Source of the DNA: Branchiostoma floridae
Lineage: Eukaryota > Chordata > Leptocardii > Amphioxiformes > Branchiostomatidae
DNA: 64,000 bases
Assembly: GCF_000003815.2 (NCBI RefSeq)
Contig: NC_049983.1
Location: forward strand, 17,266,746-17,330,745
Reading direction: 5' to 3'
Every line of letters starts with the position of its first letter. Within the stretch, counting starts at the first letter, position 1. The translations under genes were made by a program, and so were the position numbers. Shown one piece after another: positions 48,101 to 58,886 of this stretch. A model generated the notes under the pieces. It was not told where the DNA came from and made no database searches. It saw nothing but the letters and a program-made list of their open reading frames with translations.

Positions 48101-49479
48101 AGGTCGAACTTCCGGGAGAAGGGAGGTGTGCTGACGATGTGCTGCAGGGTGTAGAATGTGGCCAGACCTTTCCTGATGGGCACGGCGTTGTCATAGTTGT
48201 CGAGGAGCTTGCGGTCTTCCTTGCTGAGAAAGGTTTGGAGATCAGGGATGAGGGGCTCGTCCATCTTCTCGAACCAGCTGCGCTGCCAGTCGGTCAGGAC
48301 CCGGCCCATGAGTTTCAGGACACGGCTGCTGGGTGTGTGCTGAGTGTCCATGTAACCGCCTGTAGTCATCCGGTACATGTACTCTCGGCTGTTGTAGAAC
48401 ATGTAGCCGTTGTCGCTCTTGACGTCCCACTGTGGCATCAAGGTCAGTTGCTCACGGACTGGGACTGGCGCCAGGCCGAGCTCGTCAGCGCTTGGCACGT
48501 ACCAGAGGCTGCCTTCTTCTGCGTGCACGGTGCTGATCAGCTTGTCTTCTTGAGCAACGAGCTGCTTTAGAATGTCAAGGAAACGCTGACAGGTGTTAGC
48601 GCAGGAGATGTAGAAGGCGCCCTCCTCGCGGCCGATGCCGGTTTTGTTGAGACCGTAGGGCATGGACTGCCGGAAGATCAGGGGATGTTTCCCATTTTCG
48701 TCCAGGAGGTGTGCGCATTTGGTGTGCCTCCGCGGGTCATCGACCACCAGGATGTCGTCCTTCACGGTCCTCCCGATCATGTTCTCCAGCTGGTCCCGCG
48801 TCATGTTGTCCAGAATGGTCCAGTTGAAGACGAACTTCTGCGTCAGCATATACGACCCCCCGGTAGCGCCCTTGTCTACCTCCGTGGTGATGACGAAGTC
48901 GTCGATGTTTTCGACGTCCGTCGGGTTGGCCAGTCCGTCGGCGAAAAGGCCGCCGATGACGCGGTTGTTTCCCGTCTCCGAGTCTTGAATGTCGAAGCTG
49001 ACGTCTTGGAAGGCGTTCAGTTGTTGGCTGACCATGTCCTTCAGGCATCCGATGTGCTCCATGGAGTCGGACTTGAGAAAGAAGAACATGTCCCCGCCGG
49101 TGTTGACAAACTTGGTGGAGTTGGGAATAAGGTATCTCCCCTCCGGACGCTTCTCCAGACTTATTTGACCGTTTTGCCAGTTTTCCCAGAGCTCAGGATT
49201 GAAGGTCACTACGGACCAGGTTCGCTCTCCTGCGGCGCTCCCGTACTCCTGAAGCCTCCTGATCATCGCCATTATCTCTTGTCGGTGAGGTTCGGCTCCT
49301 TCTTGGTACCTGACGGTGACAAAGGCCCCATGTTTGGGCTTAGCGGCCAGCAGGCCAGGCTGCACTCTTCCAATCGGTTTCGAATCGCACTCGTGGACTT
49401 GTTCGGTGCCTCCGTTCTCATATCTCGCCCGTTTTGCTGGCTTCTCCATCACCCCTTGTACTGCCCACTGGCTTGCCAT
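45168..49479 (-). CDS. DyP-type peroxidase fused to glycyl radical enzyme (CxE class), 3 coding exons
   Basis: Coding exons 49479-46154, 45836-45676 and 45325-45168 (minus strand; 3645 bp, 1214 residues plus stop TGA) join with phases 2 and 1. Residues ~40-310 are a DyP-type haem peroxidase: FADGLANP (catalytic Asp D181; the first Gly of the GxxDG motif is Leu), GGSYMLTQKFV, IGRTVKDD, candidate proximal haem His H252, and FRQSMPYG with distal Arg R270. Residues ~385-1214 are a glycyl radical enzyme of the pyruvate formate-lyase fold: NYACDGCFEP supplies thiyl-radical C799 and base E801 (CxE, as in eliminases/dehydratases, not the CC of PFL), and the last exon encodes VRQGGWTEFF with radical-site G1190. 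The substrate is unknown. The first exon is 3.3 kb without an intron, unlike neighbouring genes. GREs are mostly bacterial, oxygen-sensitive and need a radical SAM activase, none of which is visible here. Horizontal origin is inferred; the two introns argue against contamination. Confidence 0.9.
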
Positions 49480-49520
49480 ATTCCTAGTTGTTAGGTGTCA
49501 ATTTTCTCTCTCAAGTCACG

Positions 49521-50822
49521 TCTGAATAACAAAAGAGCAGATGATATTTTTCTCATTTCATATAACATAAGGCTGTATGTTGTTATTGTATATATGTGTG
49601 TGGGGGGGGGGGGGTGTGCACGTGTCTGCGTGTATGAGTGTGCGTGTGAGCTTGTCTATTTGTGTGTTTGTATGCGTGTCTGTTTGTCTTTGTGTGTTTA
49701 ATTTGCTGTATTCGGGTTACTATAATAAAAGATACAGATCACGTACACTATCATATAACGTAGAAAAAAACGACTGTCCCAATTACCTATAGAGCGGAGT
49801 CTTGGGGATGGTGTGGCCAGACAAGACGCTTAAGACCTGAGTCGTCATCCTTACCTGACAACGCCCCTTCCTTAATTATCTCCAAGCATGTTTTGAAATG
49901 TATATATGCACAGAGCTTGTATTTCTTCTTTTCTGAAATGTTACCGAGGCGCCTTTCTTTTGTTGTCAAGGAGCGAAATTAAATTGATTTATACCCCTGA
50001 GTGGAAAAATTTCCAGGTGCAAATTAGGCTTTGTTGGGCCTACAAAAAAACAGAACCGTCGCTAAGGATCTGCGACAACATTTCTGGTAACGACACCACA
50101 GAATTGTGAACGACATAAACACCACGCCTGTGTTAAACATATTTACCATGATATGCTGTTCTTGATCTGTTGTATGTTCAAATGTTATTGAGGTCGCAAT
50201 TCATTTGTTGGGAAATTAAAGTGCGACATCAACTAGATTAATTCGCTTCAGTGCACCGTGCTCAGGCGCAAATTAAGAGTGGATACCTTTGCTTGTTTAA
50301 CCCCATGCACAAACTTTACTCTTGTCGTAAAACTTGACTTGAAGTGGGACTATAAAGGCACCGATCGTTGACAAGCTCGGACCTGCGACAGAATCTATCT
50401 TAACAACATGGAAGAGCTCTTTCGGCACACCTACCACTGTCCTAATACGTTCCCCCAACTTTACTGTCCTTGAGTATGAATCAGGAGTGTGAAGTATGAA
50501 TCTATGGTCAAATGTCAAATATCAAGGACACTGATGAATATAAAGATACTGTCAGTCTCACACAGGACACAACTCAGAGTGGACGTTCTCCCTAGACCTG
50601 ACAGTTCCTTCATAATCCTAACACTTGCCTCGCTGTAAATATGACCTGACCCAGAGCCCCGCACATGTAGGTAACTTGATTTGGAAGCGATTAGACGGGA
50701 TCTACCGCGGGTTTATCCTCGTTGCACCTTTGCCTAACGTTTTTGGGGGGAGGAAACACGCTCTTCCTTACACACATTCTATCAACGGGTTTAAGGGCTG
50801 AAGAAATAGAATTTCACTTACC
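49521..50822 (-). other. Probable 5' noncoding exons of the DyP-GRE gene
   Basis: On the minus strand a good acceptor (polypyrimidine run ending TTATTCAG, at 49522-49524) lies 42 bases before the start codon, so the coding exon probably begins at 49521. Upstream, two related stretches could be alternative leader exons: about 50910-50822, ending CTCTGCAG before the strong donor GTAAGTG, and about 49880-49796, ending CTCTATAG before GTAATT. They share the pieces AGAGCGGAG, ATGGTGT(A/G)(G)CCAGAC and TGACAACGCCCC on the plus strand, so one is a duplicate of the other. Their transcription is inferred only. Confidence 0.4.
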
Positions 50823-50910
50823 TGCAGAGCGGAGACTTGTTGCAAATGGTGTAGCCAGACGGAACGCCAGTCACCTGTGTCGAACCCAACACCTGTTCAA
50901 CGGGTGACAA

Positions 50911-52021
50911 CGCCCCCTTTTTACCTCTGTGTCTTGAATATGTAATAGTGTCCGGGGCTTAACTGAAGGTTTACAGCAGTATGAGCCCAAGTCTTGAGCT
51001 GTTGGATAAGTCCACACCCGAATTGGACGTACATGTCTATGATATTGAAGGAAAAAAAGCTGAAATCTGGAACAGGCACAATCACACGTAGGTTTTGTAG
51101 CCAGATGGTAATCGTACGGTGTCTTGTGTGCCCTGGCATCATTTCTTACATTCCAAGTAGCCCTTATCATCGACCACTTGAAGGAACAAAAGGCCTTTTC
51201 TTCGTCCCTCAGGGCCTTATTATTGTTGCACAGCAGTTCTTCCGCGACAGGGGTCCGAGGTAGTCCGCGGCAAAAATTGACGGAAGGGATTCGAGGGTCC
51301 AGCTTTCAATTGGGACCTGAGCCTGAGGACAAATTCTCCCCTTTGTCTCATTGATTGGTTTCTTTCGTTTAATATGTACTTACCACAACAAGGTAGAAGC
51401 ACAGGGAGAAGGTTTAATGAATGAATGAAGACCTTTATTGTACATACATACCCACTGGCCCGGTTCAGTACAGGTCACAACAAACGATACAACATGATAC
51501 AATGATACAATGAATCTACACTACTCAAGAATCGTATTCTACTGCGTACATTCGGCTTCTTCTCGTCTCTTTGTGATATTGAAAATGTAAGAACAGATAT
51601 GCTTTATAAGTAAAGGTTTGTCTAGATTCATAAGGAATACAAATTTGTCTATATTACTTAGATGTATGAAGTGGGGGAACATGGGTTCTATTAGTCTGTA
51701 GAGTTCAGCTCTCTCTTTCTTGTACAAACTACATTCTACTACAAAATGATGTTCGTCTTCTAACTTATCTAGATTGCAGTATCTACATATTCGTTAATAT
51801 GTAGGTATAGATTTATTTGTTTCCGCTGTCTGGCTAATATTCTATCTTTAAATTACCAGAACAAATTACAGTTGATTTTATCGACAGAGGTACCATTTCT
51901 GATGTAGACTACATTCTGAGTTCCATTACAAGAAAGGAGCTTTATCATAGATAAGTAAGGATTTCTCTCTTAGATGTCATGTTTTTTTTTCTTTCAAGTT
52001 TATGTCAATATACATGTAAAT
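50911..52021. other. Spacer between DyP-GRE leader and SLC35G-like gene
   Basis: Apart from the LINE fragment, the segment near 51235-51305 (TTCCGCGACAGGGGT, then GACGGAAGGGATTCGAGGGT) resembles 24130-24190 in transporter B intron 11, indicating another dispersed repeat. No gene seen. Confidence 0.5.
51417..51795 (-). mobile_element. 5'-truncated non-LTR retrotransposon (LINE) 3' end
   Basis: On the minus strand the frame RICRYCNLDKLEDEHHFVVE followed by CSLYKKERAELYRLIEPMF and ending ITKRREEAECTQ and stop is the typical C-terminus of LINE reverse transcriptases, including the CxxC...HH...C zinc-knuckle-like motif. A 3' untranslated tail follows, ending in (TTCA)n next to 51417. Only the end survives; it is not autonomous. 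Confidence 0.75.
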
Positions 52022-53050
52022 CTATTTAGTTTCACTTCTCGCCGAACAGAAGTCCATTTCTTTTAGAAAATCCTGGCGCTTTTGGTCCTCACGATGCACC
52101 CAATATGTATGAGCGCTAAGCACTATTGTTCCCACTACTACGAAACTTAAACCTGCCCATTTCAGTAGATTTGGTACCTTCGACAAGATGAAGTAGTCGA
52201 GCACGGCGGTGAACGGTATCACGAGTGTGCGAAGTGCAACCGCGATGGCTGCCTTTTCAACTTTAAGTACTGCTATTAAGAACAACTGGGACATAGTTTG
52301 TGACAAGCCCAGCGCAGCTACGTACCCTGCTGTTTCTGCTGACATCACCCACACGGGAGTCTCAAATACAAACGTTAGTATGAGTTGTGCTACGGTTCCC
52401 AGTGACGTTATGTAGAACAACATCGTGATGGCGGACAGTTCCTTCATGATGGCGCGTCGTAAAACCATATCTGGCGCCTTGGTGAAGGCAGCTGCCAGCG
52501 GGAGGAGAATCGAGACGACCATCGCGTACGTGACGTCATCAGCCTGGTTCGCCTTTCCAATGCTGACAAGTACCACCCCTGTGACGCAGATGAGCATTCC
52601 ACAACACGGTATGAAACTGATCCTCTCCTTCAGGAATATAAACCCAATACAGCCCGTAAACAGCGGCATAGATCCTTGGATGATGCCAAAGGCTATGCTG
52701 GGTGCGGCGTAGGTGAAGGACAAATACATCAGGGCGGTAGCGACGTTACCGACGAACGCGTCTAGGAGCAACATACCATTCTGCCGTCTGTTTTCGCCTA
52801 TCAGTTTAGGACGAAATATTACAATTAGGACTAGAACTGTGAGGAATTGGGCCAGTCTGAGAAAAAACAGGATTTGGAAACCAGGGATGCCGCCCTTGCT
52901 ACTGAGAGCCGTGAATTCCGCTGACACCCCGGAGAAAAGCGTTGCTCCCAACGACAGCAAAAAAAATGGGCCTCGTGCCGCCTTCAGAGATGCCATCAGG
53001 TCGTCCCTGGCGTCTTCTTCCAGATCATCCTTCTTCGTAAACAGCTTCAT
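52022..53050 (-). CDS. SLC35G-like: SLC35G-like EamA-domain transporter (intronless)
   Basis: 342-residue frame beginning MKLFTKKDDLEEDARDDLMA. After a charged cytoplasmic N-terminus there are about ten hydrophobic segments arranged as two EamA repeats, the fold of drug/metabolite transporters. Typical landmarks are FFLRLAQF after the second segment, SIAFGIIQGSMPLFTGCIGFIFLKERIS at the end of the first repeat, and VEKAAIAVALRTLVIPFTAV in the second. The length matches SLC35G members. This would be an intracellular or plasma-membrane carrier; substrate not predictable. A single exon in an intron-rich neighbourhood could mean a retroposed copy or a family trait. The C-terminus is hydrophilic (HREDQKRQDFLKEMD). 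It lies upstream of the DyP-GRE gene on the same strand, with 2.5 kb between; no functional link is evident. Confidence 0.85.
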   Translation of the reverse strand: MKLFTKKDDLEEDARDDLMASLKAARGPFFLLSLGATLFSGVSAEFTALSSKGGIPGFQILFFLRLAQFLTVLVLIVIFRPKLIGENRRQNGMLLLDAFVGNVATALMYLSFTYAAPSIAFGIIQGSMPLFTGCIGFIFLKERISFIPCCGMLICVTGVVLVSIGKANQADDVTYAMVVSILLPLAAAFTKAPDMVLRRAIMKELSAITMLFYITSLGTVAQLILTFVFETPVWVMSAETAGYVAALGLSQTMSQLFLIAVLKVEKAAIAVALRTLVIPFTAVLDYFILSKVPNLLKWAGLSFVVVGTIVLSAHTYWVHREDQKRQDFLKEMDFCSARSETK

Positions 53051-54489
53051 TCTGTACTGCTGCGGCTCTTAAAGACAGGAAACCATAGATCATGAACACT
53101 CATGTACCCCAACAGTTTTTGCGACTACAATGTCAATGACCGAACGGGGTACATAAACGGACTCCGCCATGGTGCACTCAATGATATTCTTTACATTCTT
53201 TCGGTGATCATTACTACTTGGTACTTTCTCGTTTTCAGTCCCTCTCCACGGGATTTTGGTTATATGTTGAAAAAGATGTATCTTAAGACATTTAATTTTA
53301 AAAGGTTGATGATCCAAGATGGCGGATTGAAAGTGATAGCTGAAATACATTGACGTCATTTCATGACATTTTCACGTCGTTGGCGTGGTCTTTGACAACA
53401 GTAGTCGTGGATAAGTATTGATAAGAAACCTTTATTGTTAACTTTTGTGTGATACCTTACTGGGATTCCCCGTTTTATCCAACAAAATCAATTAATGGCG
53501 TCATAATCACTTCATATTACGTCATAATTATATCAAAAGTTTAGAACATATAAAACGTGATAAGCACATCACCCCCTGCAAATTTGGTGATCGTACAGTA
53601 AGCCTTTTCAAAATTACGAAGAGGGGCGAATGAGACGTCCTCCCCAGGCGCACCCCACCCCCAACCTAGGGAATGCAAAAAAAAGGCAGTCTGGACAGGC
53701 TTAAGGCAACTACATATCCGGGACAAAATATACGTTCTGCTGCAGCACCAAGAATAGCAAGAGAGAGACAGAACAAATATAGCTTACAGTTGGTGAGACG
53801 TATATCCACGTACATGTAGTTCATATTCTTAAACTTTCGATGATCTGTCCGAAGTTTGGAAGGTTTCACTTGTCACAATCGGTAGAGCTTCTTGATGACA
53901 TGTTCTTTTCAAAATGAAGACATTGTGGGCAATACATCCGGGACCTTAAAGACTTGGACGGTTGAACCGGTTGAGCTACAAACTCTATTACAAAGCCCAG
54001 AACCGACGTCTTACGTCCCACGGCGGTTTGTCGTATTATGAAAATGCTGACTCATGTTCACTGAAGCAAATCCCGTCCGTCCTGTCCAGGTCTACTGCAG
54101 GTGTTAGCCCAAGCAAAAATAAAAGGTTGTGTTTCTATCCGGTTACTGACCTGAAATAAATAAGGTCGGTAGGTAGGACATCTCTCTCACTGTCTCTCTC
54201 TCACACACTTATAACTTTTCCCAGACTGACTTAAGTTTCGATCACGAAAATTCTACATGACTTTCGCAAAACGGAGTGCTACGTCCAGGAGAATAACCCC
54301 TGGGGTACGCGAATCGTATGAATCGTGATGGAATTCTGTATCTTTCTGCAGCTATATAAAACCTAAGCGTTGTAAAAAAACTAATGCCAAAAGCCAAGGG
54401 AAGCATAGTTCTTTGGTTTTAAGGAAAATGTCACTGTTACAGGCAGGTGTCCAGTGTCCACTTTGAGAGATGTTTTAAAAATCTATAGC
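53051..54489. other. Spacer upstream of the SLC35G-like gene
   Basis: No convincing coding exon. Contains small TC-rich simple sequence near 54181-54205. The SLC35G-like promoter and leader are expected in its first part. Confidence 0.5.
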
Positions 54490-55210
54490 TATGTTAGTGA
54501 TAGATGAGACAGTGCAGTGTATACACTTTTACTTCAGAGTTAGTAAATATTTTAAAAAATGGCCCATCGATTGACACTAGACATAGGTCACAGTCATAGT
54601 TGTTATGTTCGTAGAATTCATTGATGAGATTGTAAATCTTTTTTTTTAGTAATGAGGCTGATTTACGTGATGGATGCACCTCCTTGAACACGGGAACTAC
54701 AGCATCCAGTCATCCTTGGGTGGTCTCCTATCCAAGAACTGTCCGGACTGCATGTTGCTTAACCTCGAGATCGAGGGGATCGGGTGTGTCAACGTGCCAC
54801 ACGGCCGTAGCATTATGCCACCTTTAATGTCTAAAGTTTACAAGTTTACAGATGAGATTATGGCACGTTTATTTTTGCAATACTACTCTGAATACCGCTG
54901 GCTACCAGTGACCTATGACATCAAACTAGTCTCTTTCTGTGGGTCTTCAGGCGCAATGTTTTATGTTAGTGATAGATGAGACAATGCTGTGTGTACACTT
55001 TTGCTTCAGAGTTAGTCAATAATAATAAAAATGGCCCATTGTTTGACACTAGATATAGCTGATATAGATATATATGCAGACATAGTTGTTCGGTTCATAA
55101 AAGTTCGTGGATGAGATTATGGCACATTCATGCAATGCTATTATGAATATTGGCTATCAGTGACTTATGACATCAGACTAGTCTCTTCCTGTGGGTCTTC
55201 AGGCGCAGCG
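54490..55210 (-). pseudogene. Degenerate tandem copies of the STEAP-A 3' end
   Basis: The stretch at about 54855-54958 repeats 55109-55212 (GATGAGATTATGGCAC through TGTGGGTCTTCAGGCGCA). In the minus sense it still spells a tail close to the true STEAP-A end (EDP, then ETSLMS and stop). About 54955-55100 is likewise repeated at about 54490-54620 (GTTAGTGATAGATGAGACA, CTTCAGAGTTAGT, ATGGCCCAT). These are fragments of the C-terminal/3' untranslated region duplicated downstream of the gene. Confidence 0.65.
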
Positions 55211-58200
55211 ACACGGCTAGGGGGTTTATTCCTCTCCCAGCCGCGGCGGATCCTGTCCACACGCGAGCCCACACAGGGCAGGGATATCACGACCTTCATC
55301 AGGACCAAGATGGCGGGGAGGACCAGCGTCAGCTGAAACACGGCGATGGTGTAGGACGAGAAGAGGCCCGGGAGGGTGAAGACTTCTGCGCCGTAAACAG
55401 CGTTGTGGACGATGGCGAAGATCAGGACCGCCCACCCGAGCTTGGACTGGACGAGGTTAAACTCGCGCCAGTTCATGGCGTTGGTGACGGAAGGGATGGA
55501 GGAGACGCCGAGGACGGTCATGAGGAAGAGCGAGAGGGCGCCGAACAGGAGGAACGTCTCTCCGCTCCAACGGAGCTTGCCGTACTTCACGTCCCCGCTA
55601 GGGGTCGCCGTTTGCTCAAACAGTCGTGCGTAGTACGAAGGACTCCATATCATAAACGAAAGAAAAGCGTGGACGATGGAGGCCAACAGGGACAACAGTC
55701 CGAGCTGCTTGCGTGCCAGCATCCACTTGTCGAGCCAGTTGGGGAAACGCTTGTACTTGGTGCCGTTGTATAGCTGTGTGAACGCAGCGAAAATGCCGGG
55801 AATGTAGACTAAACACAGCAAGGTGATAGCAGTCCCGGCAAAAGTCATGTTCATGACGCTCACGGGAATGTGAGATGCTTGGTTGGTCCCTGTAATGGCT
55901 CTAAAGATGACTACTCTGTACAGACAGTACAGGAAGAAGATGATGAAGACACCCAAGAACATCTTCAGCGCCAGGTGCCATGATGGCAGGAGCCGGAGAG
56001 GGATAGCCTCGATTTCACGCGCCGCCCGAAGACTCCCATAATCCACCGGGACAAATCCGAGATCCTGTGCCAGTTGCATGACGGTCTTGCGAGCGTTGTT
56101 GTCATCGCTACAAATAAAAACCTGAAACATATGGATGAAAATAAAGTGAATGTAGAGAATCCATGTAGCAAATATTTTTATATTCATTTTTGATAGAATT
56201 TCATCCATGAGTTCAAACATTGTACATATTACACCGTGCACACGTGGCCTGCATCTTCCTAATAACATAACATAGTCAAATCTTTATTGACACGACAAAA
56301 GCACAGCGGCTTTCGTAAGGTCTACATGTATAACAACTACTTACAGTACAACTAAACACACATATATGGATATCTATAGGTATGAACAAATCAACATATA
56401 GGGACTAGCATGTCATGTGTCTCGTATCTAGGAGGTTTAAAAGGGACCTCCTTGCTCGTATGTAAGGGCCACCATCTTGTTTATGTGTGATTCATCGAAA
56501 ACACATTATAATCTAAAATCCTTACCTCTTTCGAGCCTCCAAATAGTCCTGAACTTAGCGACCAGGCGGACAACACGTTGAACCCCTTCACCACGGTCGA
56601 GTCGGGGAACGATCTGGCCAAGTACTCGGCATTAGACTCACCCTCATGGATCTTAGAAAGACAGAAACAAACACAAGTTTGTCGTTGATTGCATCAGGGC
56701 CATGTCCATCCAGACATGCACGAGGAATACTGTAGATTCGATAAGCAACAGCCGTTGTTCCGAATTACGATCATTGTTTGGAGGCAAAAAGTTGGGGGGG
56801 GGGGGTGCGATAAAAGCTGTTTTTGTTGCAAACCGCCTCAAAATACAGGGATGCCATGGTGTGATTTGGTACACATGGAACATACTTCTCCTCTTTACAA
56901 GGTGTCTTTTTATCAACAATATATTGGTACAAATGTACTATGACCTTGAAAGATGAACAAGAGCTGACCTCTGTGTTGTTGCTGACGTCGATGAGAATCT
57001 TGCCGGCCAGAGCGTCCCGGTCGGCCTGCAGGGCGGGGTAGTTCTCCCGGTGGATGGCCACGAACACCAGCCCGGCTCCGGACAGGGCTGCCCGCCGGTT
57101 TGTCACAGCTGCACCCTGCTATGTCAAGTTAAGAGAATACTATAGAAAGGTCACGTTTGCAAACAAATACATAATGCTCACCTTCACAGGGTCAAGCCGA
57201 ACAAGCTAATGCTCTGTTTAGTCTTACCGTATAGGAGGTTCCGCCCCTGAGGCGTCGCCAAGAAGAAACATTATGATATTTCTTGTTTTGATGTTTTCTT
57301 AAGCTACAAAATATAGAATAAATGTAAGCACGAACAAAATATAAAAGAAACGCGGCAAAGCAGCATGTGTGAATGCAGCAGGTTTCAGTCTTAGCGAAAA
57401 TTGCCATAGACTCAGGAAAGGTGTCGAGAATTAATTACAGACAGAATGCACCGAAATGGTTACGGATAGAGGGTTGTTACCTATAAACGGACACGATGAT
57501 CAAATTTGTTTTCTTCTATGAACCCACATTATGGGTTCAAATCCACCATTTCACTATCTCTGGCCTACGAAAACGTCACAAAAATACATTTATGTAGCGA
57601 TACGTTAACGAACCTGTTTTGGCGGCAAGCCAGCCGTTTATCTAGGGCAGCAGGCCGCATCACGCGGAGCGACTGGGGATTGGGTGAAGGCCAAGATTAA
57701 GAGCACGCTACGGATAGGTCGAAGGGGGGGTTCTTTGTTCACTACCTCTTTCCGGGGATGATGGGGCCAGGTTAACATTTCAATTACGATGCGGACAAAT
57801 TCGTCGTATGTTGTCAATTCTCCCACGCAGAGACGAACCCGCGTCTTGGAACTTGGACGAACTAAGCGGAGTTCTATGGTGCAGGTTCGAATCTGCGTAC
57901 TAGGAGAATGCGGCCGTCGTAATTAATTTTCTAGCTGGCTGTAACAGAACCAACCGCCGACAAGGATCCAATACAGCCTTTTCCGTAACTGACAGCTGAA
58001 TTTTATACGATGCATACACGATAATAGCAAGACTACCCCCAGTTTGAGATTGTGCGATATCGATGGCACGACGAATGCGACCCTCAGCACGCGCTATGGT
58101 TTCGGAATTGGGAAGGAATTTCCCCCCAGTTTCGCCGACTGTGCAAAGCAGGATTGCTTGACTTCTAATTCTGAGCTGTAGGTCGAACTTTTGGTTTGGG

Positions 58201-58886
58201 GCATGACTTCTGTAAAAGCTTTAAGATTCACCCTTTGACCAAAGATAGCTTCTGTAAAATAAATATAGCCTTTTTTCATGCAGTTAATCTATTCTTTAAA
58301 CCGTAAATGGGGCACAGTTTTCCTGGAGCATTGGGAAAAATGCCAGAGATACATGTAAATAGATCAGAAACCTAGATAGGGCACTTATTTTGAACGTCTT
58401 CACTGTGTTTTGGCAAAGAGGTTTGATAAACTAGGTTTGATAAAACCTCATTGGTTTCGGTTATAGTTTAAAAGAATTCTACTCACGAAGTCCAAATGCT
58501 GTCAGATGCATACCGTTCAAATCTCAAGACCGTTATTTCAAACAAAATATGAAAGAGATGGTCACTAGAAATAGCACTACAGAAAGCTAATCCGTTTTGA
58601 TCTTATTCCCACTAAAACTATGCAAAGATCAGACGGTATGAAACTTGTAAAGAGATTGTCACCAACCTACCTGTGTGAAAAACCTGGCGTTGCGGTCAGG
58701 GTCACGGCTGCCTACAGCCACAGGGAAGCCCGCCCGCACCAGCCGACCCGCCAGCGACCGGCTGTAGTCTCCGCTCCCGAGAATGGCCACAGTTTGCCTC
58801 CCGGGCTCCCGGCCATCCCTACCCTCTTCAACAGACACTGTAGACATCGGGACACCATTGCTGAAAGTCCTGTAGTTCTCAGTCAT
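55165..58886 (-). CDS. STEAP-like: STEAP-family metalloreductase, copy A, 4 exons
   Basis: Exons 58886-58671, 57115-56969, 56651-56526 and 56121-55165 give 481 residues. The N-terminal part (exons 1-3 and the start of 4) is an F420H2:NADP+ oxidoreductase-like cytosolic domain with the nucleotide-binding turn [13 protein letters not shown], the segment [13 protein letters not shown], and KGFNVLSAW. Exon 4 then encodes six membrane segments with the [17 protein letters not shown] loop and two candidate haem-ligand histidines (ASIVHAFLS and AIVHNAVYG). STEAP2/3/4 proteins pass electrons from NADPH through FAD and haem b to reduce Fe3+ or Cu2+ at membranes, and this copy keeps all parts. Exon 2 ends at a GTCAGC donor. 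Start is the first ATG ([11 protein letters not shown]), an N-terminal extension before the Rossmann fold. The C-terminal end is echoed in degenerate form further downstream (54.9 kb). Confidence 0.9.

Noticed and set aside
48685-49494. 269-residue plus-strand frame opposite the DyP domain, and a 219-residue frame at 47911-48570
   Set aside because: Both are antisense shadows of the GC-rich DyP-GRE exon; they show no recognisable domain or splice context.
57838-57905. Possible tRNA with B box GGTTCGAATCT in STEAP-A intron 1
   Set aside because: Only the T arm is convincing; acceptor and anticodon arms do not pair.
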